A stretch of 64,000 nucleotides of DNA, taken from contig CM041465.1 in NCBI GenBank assembly GCA_023213395.1, positions 184,767,741 to 184,831,740 of the forward strand, read 5' to 3'. A program made the position numbers and the translations under genes. Of this stretch, positions 58,054 to 64,000 are shown one piece after another. The notes under the pieces are model-generated. The model was not told where the DNA came from. It did not search any database and saw nothing but the letters and a program-made list of their open reading frames with translations. Positions within the stretch are counted from its first letter, which is position 1, and each line of letters opens with the position of its first letter. This DNA comes from Cycas panzhihuaensis (lineage: Eukaryota; Cycadophyta).

Positions 58054-60885
58054 ACTTCATACCAATCTGATTCAAACACTAAAGAAAAAATATCTTTTGG
58101 AAGTAGATCTTAATATAGAGTCAAAGAAATAGGTGATGTTACCCTGAAAGACGGTTCAATTAAGGATGTATTCTACGTTCTTGGATTATTATATAATCTC
58201 CTTTCAAAATACCAGAAAGATCTCATTGTAGAATTATGAAAGATAAGTTTATTATTAAACAACCATTAAATAATTTTAAATCAATTTCCTCAGGACTTGT
58301 AGATCATAAAACAAGCCTTTACAATTTAACAAATCTTCAGCATTCTAAAACTAAAATCTTTAGTACCTTTATAGCCAAATTTGATCCAGTCAGTAAACTT
58401 TACCATGCTTAATTTAGTCATACGAGTTATGGAAAACTTCAATATCTAAGTAAGCATGATATGGTTCATGACTTACCTACATTAAAAACTGTCTGTGGTG
58501 TTTGTGAAGCCTGTGTCACAAGCAAACACCACATGGACCCTTTTCTAAATCATACTACCATTCAAGCAAAGGTCCCACTTGAACTTATTCACTATGATAT
58601 CTATGGACCCTTCCAAGTGCCTTCATATTGTGGAAGTAAATATTTTGTTATATGTATTGATGATTTCTCTGAAAAATACTAGGTATACATGCTAAAAATA
58701 AGAAGTTAAGCATTTGACATTTTTATTGAATTTAAAACCTTAGTTAAAACTGAATAAACTTCAAAATCAAAATCTTCAAAACAGATAATGCTAAGGAATA
58801 TTTAAGCAACAATTTTACTAATTATTACAAAAAACATGGAATACAACTTTGACATTCTATAGTATATATTCCTCAACAAAATGATGTTGTTGAACACAAA
58901 AACTATACACTTGTTGAGATGATGAGATGCATGTTACATGCAACAGGTCTCGACTTAAAGCTGTGGGCAGAAGCTATTGCTTGCTCTAACTATTTATTAA
59001 ATCGTTTACCATGTAAATCTCTATAAAATATTATGCTAGAACAAAAATGGTTTGGGCATAAACCTTCTGTTAAACATTTAAGAATTTTTGGCAACATTGC
59101 TTGGAGGCATATTCTTAAAGAAAAATAATAGAAACTTGATCCTAGAAGTTTCAAATATATTTTTATTGGTTTCAGAGAAGAAAGCAAAGCATACAAACTT
59201 TTGAATCTAACCATGCATAAAATTTTAATTATGCATGATGTTATATTTGGTGAAGAAGGTTCCTCATTAAAAACTTCTTATGTCGACTACCTATTAAAAA
59301 TTTGCTGACTAATACTCACCTAATTGATCCCAATGACATTTAAGCTTATCCTGAATCAATAGAGTCCTTATTTACTCAAGCTCAAAATTGGACTTTAAAT
59401 GAATAAACTACCTCAACTTTATCTAGTTAGCCTACTTCACCAAAATAACAACCTAACAATAGTAAACAACCTGTTTGGGCTCAGAAAACTCTTTCTAATA
59501 CTAGTTTTGATACTGGTAATAGTTTGGATACCAGAAGAACTTGTTCCCAAAAACTACAAGCTAATTTTGCTCTAATAGCCAAAATCATGGCTAGTAATAA
59601 TTCTAAAACCTTTAAACAAGCAAGTAACAATCACATATGGCAGTAAGCCATGTAAATTAAAATAGATGCTCTTAAAAAGAACTCAACTTAGGATTTAATT
59701 ACTCTGCCTCCTACAAAGAATGTGGTAGATTGTAAATAGGTTTATTTAAGAAAATATAACTCTAAAGGAGAAGTTGAAAAACATAAAACACATTTAGTAG
59801 CAAAAGGTTTCTTACAAACCTTTATAGTAAAACCTTTACTTCTATAATTAAAATAAATACCATTAAAACTATCATAGCTCTTGTAGTAAAATTTGGTTAG
59901 GAAATTCATCGGATGGATATTAAAAGTGCCTTCTTATATGATGATCTTAAAGAAGAAATTTATAAAAAATAACCTCCTAGTTTCATAGATAATCCTAATT
60001 TAGTATGTAAATTAAATAAATCATTATACAATTTAAAACAAACTCATTGAGCTTGGTATACCAAAATTGATGATTATCTGCTATAAAATGGATATACTAA
60101 GTGCATTAGTGATTCCAATCTTTATTTTCAAAGATAAAAAAGAATATCACCATTCTAATTCTTTATGTAGATGATATCATAATAACTAGTTCTTTACTCT
60201 TTAAATTTCTCCAATTAAAATCAATATTAATGAACAAGTTTGAAATGTCAGACTTAGGTCTATTACACTACTTTTTAGGTCTGTAAATTTCTCAATCAGA
60301 TTCAAAAAGTATTATTTCTCCACTAAAATATATCATTGAATTAATAAAAAGATTTAATATAGACAATGTTAAGTTAGCCCCCATACCTCTATAATCAGGC
60401 GTAAAATTAATAACTGATTGCATTTCTCCATTATATGATCCTACCTTATATCATCAACTAATAGGAAGTTTAATTTATTTAACTCATACTCGTCTAGATA
60501 TATCCTTTGCTATTACTCTGCATTCTAGATTTATGCAAAAACTTCACAAATCACATTGGAAAGTAGCAAAGTGTATCTTATAATATCTTGCAAGTACAAT
60601 ATACAGTGGTCTAACATATAACGTTTACACTACTAACTTAAAATTAATAGGATATATAGATTCTGATTGGGCAGGTGACTCAGATGATAGAAAATCCACT
60701 GCTAGTTAAATCTTCTTTCTTGATTATTCACCTATCACTTGGTCAAGTAAGAAAATGCAAACATTAGCTTTGTCTACAATGGAAGTTGAATATTGAGTAC
60801 TCGTTAAGGTAAGTAAAGAAGCATTGTGGATAAAATCTTTGCTAAGAGAACTTGGTTTGTTTCCTAACACTTCTATTAAAATTAA
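58054..60885 (+). pseudogene. Copia F: protease end, integrase, RT and RNase H (decayed)
   Basis: Plus strand. Integrase begins near 58390 with a zinc-binding part (HDMVHDLPTLK, CGVCEAC) and the core LIHYDIYGPF and FVICIDDFSEKY (58461-58682). It continues with TDNAKEY and PQQNDVVEHKN, so the acidic residues remain. RT begins near 59660; the catalytic YVDD is at 60164-60175. RNase H begins near 60640 with DSDWAGDSDDRKSTAS and ends at KEALWIKSLLRELGLFP, where element G interrupts. Stops occur in every domain. Confidence 0.88.
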
Positions 60886-61256
60886 TGAGACGTTTCTTCT
60901 CACCAACACTCTTGAGATAGCAGAGAATTGATAATCGCAGTAGCATCTTCTTATCCAATAGAGCAAACAAATTAACCAAGAGTTTCATAGGAACACCAGA
61001 GTGCTAAATGATCACCAAAGATAGAAAGTACCTCAACATAATCTTTATAAAATGTTCTATCCAAATAACCATCATTTACAATTTATGACCCTTATATAGA
61101 CAGAAGAGGGTCTTATATATGTAATTCTATTAGCAGCCTAAGTGGCCTTACATTCTATTAGACGGCAATGACCATGCATACTATTGGCCTACTAGACAGT
61201 ACATGCACAAAGTTCCATAGTGGTTTACATAACTTAGCAGGATAAGTTATGTAACA
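60886..61256 (-). repeat. 3' LTR of chromovirus G
   Basis: A 371-bp LTR, on the minus strand from TGTTACATAACTTATCC to GAAACGTCTCA, with a TATATAAGACC candidate promoter. No partner is in the window, so the low edge rests on the TG...CA ends and the break in Copia F. Confidence 0.72.
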
Positions 61257-64000
61257 AGTCCCCTCCCCTAAGATGACGAGTCCTTAAGGCATGTGAGATG
61301 CGGGTGCTCTTTGACAAACTCATTGGACTCCTAAGTTGCTTCGTCAAAGTTGCAGCCTGTCCACTGTATCAAATATTCTGAAATGGACCGATTCCAAAGA
61401 CAGCATTGTTTAGTAGCCATGATACATTCTGGAGGTATGGACAAGGTTTGCTCTTCATCCAAAATTGGAAGAGTTGTTTGGGAGATATAGGTTTTTCTTA
61501 GACACTTCCAAAGATAGGAGACATGAAAAATATTATGGATATTTGTGGTGTGGGGAAGGTCAAGAGCATATGAAACTTCACCAATATATTTAAGGACTTT
61601 ATAGGGGCCATAATATCAAGGGCTAAGTTTGTGATTCTTATGATGGCAAAGGGATTGTTGCTTATAAGGTTGGAGATGAAGGAATACAAGATCCCCAATA
61701 TTGAAGGAGCGATTGGAGTGGTGGCAGTCTACTAATTGTTTCATTCGATTTTGGGCTATGGATAGGTTTTATTTAAGGGTGTGGAGAATTTGGTCCATAT
61801 ATTACAATTTTTGTTGTACTACTGCCGTACGGAGGTTGGTAGCGAAGGTGTGGTGGGACAACAAGAGATACCCATAGAGGGCAAAAAATTGGGACATTCC
61901 AATGGCTGAATGGTGTGAGGAGTTATACTAATACTCAGTTAGGGATAGCCATGATGTCCATTTAGACTGGTGGTCAGATGTAAAGCAACATAAGTAGGTC
62001 TCTAGAGTTTTGTTAAGGACCTCAGACTGGCCATCAGTCTGTGGATGGTATGTAGAACTCATGTTGAATGGTGTTCCTAATATGCGGAATAGCTCCTACT
62101 AGAAGGAGATAGTGAATTTAGGGTTACGATAACATATAATGATGGATGGAAAACTGTGTAAACGAAATATTGTTTGGATGTAGATGTCAACGATACATGG
62201 AGCTTTATAGGTTATGTGGACAGGCAAGAAGTAGGCATATTTTGTCAATCAATCCATGACTACTAAAATGGAGTAAGATCCAATAGATGGTGGTAGGCCC
62301 GTTATAAATTCCATGGCAATATCTTGCCATTTACCTTGTGGGATGTGCAATAGTTAAAGGAGTCCTAGTTGGGGTTTTGTATAAGCTTTGTTACGTTGGC
62401 ATGTGTCGCATTCCGAGACAAAGCTAAGGATGGTTGATTTTATTTCTGGCCAAAAGAAATCAGAACGAATCCTACGGTAAATTTTATCAAAACTAAAATG
62501 ACCGCTAAGAGGGGAAGAATAATATTCTGATAAAATCTGTGAGATAAAAGCTGAGTGGGGATATACGAATATGCGATTTTGGTATAAGAGAATATTATTA
62601 TGGATGGACTAATCCTTATGAGTGTGGACCTTATTAGCCCAGTGTGCAAAATCAAGTTGGTTTTGGTTAGCCATGGATAAATCCTGTAGCCATATCGGTT
62701 GTAGGGAAGAAATGGAATAAATGGTAGGTTCCTCAGTGTGACCAGTGTTATCACCAAGTGTAGGTGAAGGTAGCCTCGAGAGAGCATATGCCACAATGTT
62801 ATCTTTCCCCTTTTTATATGTGATTGTAAAATTAAAAACTTAGAGGCAGTCGACCCATTTAGCCTACTCTTCTAAGAGGACTAGTTGATCTAATAAGCGG
62901 TGAAGGCTATGATGATCAGTGAGGATAGTGAATTTAGAACCAAGTAGATAATGTCACCACTTGTCAATAGCATGGAGGATGGCCCACATTTCTTTTTGAT
63001 AGGTAGAAAGTTTACACTCATGATCTTTGAGTTTTTGACTTTCGAAGGCGATGGGGTAGAAGTCTTGTATTAAGACTGCACCCAATCCAAACCTGGAGGC
63101 ATCGTATTCTAATTGGAAAGGCCGAGAAAAGTTAGAAAAGGTCAAGACTAGGGTGGTTGTCATGACCTCCTTTAAATGGAGGAAGGCCATACTAGCTAAG
63201 GGGGACCATTGGAAGGAATCCTTCTGAAGTAAGTAGGTTAAGGGGGTGGTAAGTGTGGTATAATTTCAAACGAATCGGCGATAGAATCCGGTAAGTCCTA
63301 AGAAAGCTCACAATTGGGTCAGGGTTTTTGGGGTTGGCCAATTAGTGATGAAAGAGATTTTATCGAGATCCACCCAAAACCCTATAAAGGATATAATATG
63401 ACCAAGGTATTGTAGTTCAGATTTACCAAACTCATATTTGGAGAGTTTAGCATACAATTTATTCTCAGCTAAGATTTGAAGGACTGTTTCTAGATGCGGG
63501 ATGTAGGCAGGCATGTTTGAGCTATAGATAAGAATATCGTCGAAGAAGACAATGACAAATTTTCATAGGTATGGGAAAACGATCTTGTTCATGAGGGCCT
63601 GAAAGGTGGCTAGAGCATTATATAGGCCAAAGGATAAGACTTGGAACTCAAAGTGGCCATGGTGGGTTCAGAAAGCCGTTTTATGTTGATCCTCTGATAA
63701 GATAGGGATTTGGTAATATCCTGACTGTAAATCAAGTTTGGTGAAATTGCAGCACCATAGATTTCATCTAACATGTCATCGATTCGTGGCATGGGAAACT
63801 TATTTTTTATCGTGATTTTATTAAGCACACGATAATCAACGTAAAGTCAGAAAGAGCCATCATTTTTGCGAATTAAAATGATGGATGATACATATAGGCT
63901 TTTACTAGGTTGGATGATACCCATGTCAAACAATTCCTACGTGATTTTTTTGATTTTATTTTTTTGGAAATAGGAGTTCCTATATGGTCTAAGGCTAATC
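61257..64000 (-). pseudogene. Chromovirus G: RT, RNase H, integrase and chromodomain (decayed)
   Basis: Minus strand from the right edge. RT has [20 protein letters not shown] (63610-63828) and LYAKLSKYEFGKSELQYLGH (63308-63514). RNase H has FQLEYDASRFGLGAVLIQD and STYQKEMWAILHAIDKW (62954-63190). Integrase lies between about 62700 and 61850. The C-terminal part (61498-61698 region) and a chromodomain-like end (61440-61270: CCLWNRSISEYLIQW, with a stop where TGG is usual) close it. Several stops and frame changes are present. Confidence 0.88.

Larger units (their letters stand above)
32897..64000 (+). mobile_element. Element H: Ty1/copia, split by I and F, right part outside the window
   Basis: It begins with a 218-bp 5' LTR and a tRNA-Met-type primer binding site and runs on the + strand through gag, protease and into integrase at 37927. 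Element I interrupts its gag (33932-36255). Element F, itself carrying T and G, starts at 37928 and does not end before 64000. Only 32897-33931 and 36256-37927 are H sequence here. Confidence 0.82.
37928..64000 (+). mobile_element. Element F: Ty1/copia, split by T and G, right end outside the window
   Basis: It starts with a 515-bp 5' LTR inside the integrase of H. Its own sequence is 37928-41388 (LTR, leader, gag, start of protease) and 58054-60885 (protease, integrase, RT, RNase H). Element T (41389-58053) split the protease and element G (from 60886) split the RNase H. Confidence 0.88.
60886..64000 (-). mobile_element. Element G: Ty3/gypsy chromovirus, right part outside the window
   Basis: Minus orientation, inserted in the RNase H of Copia F. 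Its 3' LTR is 60886-61256, preceded on the minus strand by the purine tract AGGGGAGGGGACT. Chromodomain, integrase, RNase H and RT follow to the window end. It is closely similar to chromovirus A in its domains but less decayed. Confidence 0.88.

Overview
This window looks like nuclear DNA of a seed plant with a large, retrotransposon-rich genome. One intact-looking host gene, an ABRE/DRE-promoted LEA_3 (SAG21/LEA5-type) gene at 28.9-29.4 kb, sits between two stacks of nested LTR retrotransposons. I infer a gymnosperm or similarly slow-turnover genome, because most insertions are old (decayed target-site duplications, many stops, LTRs full of transitions) yet still assemble into complete nests. 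The species cannot be read from the sequence.

Left stack (about 1.9-26.9 kb). Copia element C (- strand) was split by a Ty3/gypsy chromovirus A (+ strand, 3470-24295, 400-bp LTRs). A was then split by a complete Copia element B (- strand, 4069-11528), by a non-autonomous LTR element D (+ strand, 14255-16800, with a (TA)n tract in one LTR), and by a non-autonomous element E (- strand, 17655-21339). The LTRs of E carry two extra 33-bp primer-binding-site-like units. A can be followed across its inserts in the order gag, protease, RT, RNase H, integrase, chromodomain.

Middle (26.9-32.9 kb). This part has an AT-rich spacer, a promoter with stress-type cis elements, the two-exon LEA gene, a GC-rich block with a repeated 32-mer and a perfect hairpin, and more spacer with one exon-like fragment.

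Right stack (32.9-64 kb). Copia H (+) was split by the deletion derivative I (33932-36255), which keeps only an RNase H tail, and by Copia F (+, from 37928). F was split by a 16.7-kb GC-rich Tat-like Ty3/gypsy element T (- strand, 41389-58053, LTRs of about 2.77 kb) and by a second chromovirus G (- strand, from 60886), which runs off the window. H, F and G all continue beyond 64000.

Element T is the most unusual part. Besides gag, protease, RT, RNase H and integrase on the minus strand, it carries a second (archaeal-type) RNase H far downstream of integrase, next to the 3' LTR. Between the two lies an opposite-strand gene with its own TATA box, hairpins in the presumed leader, a plant mobile domain-like segment, a canonical in-frame 110-bp intron and a charged, coiled-coil-like tail. 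Most stop codons there look like C-to-T changes at methylatable sites.

I saw no tRNA, rRNA, CRISPR or bacterial-type features.
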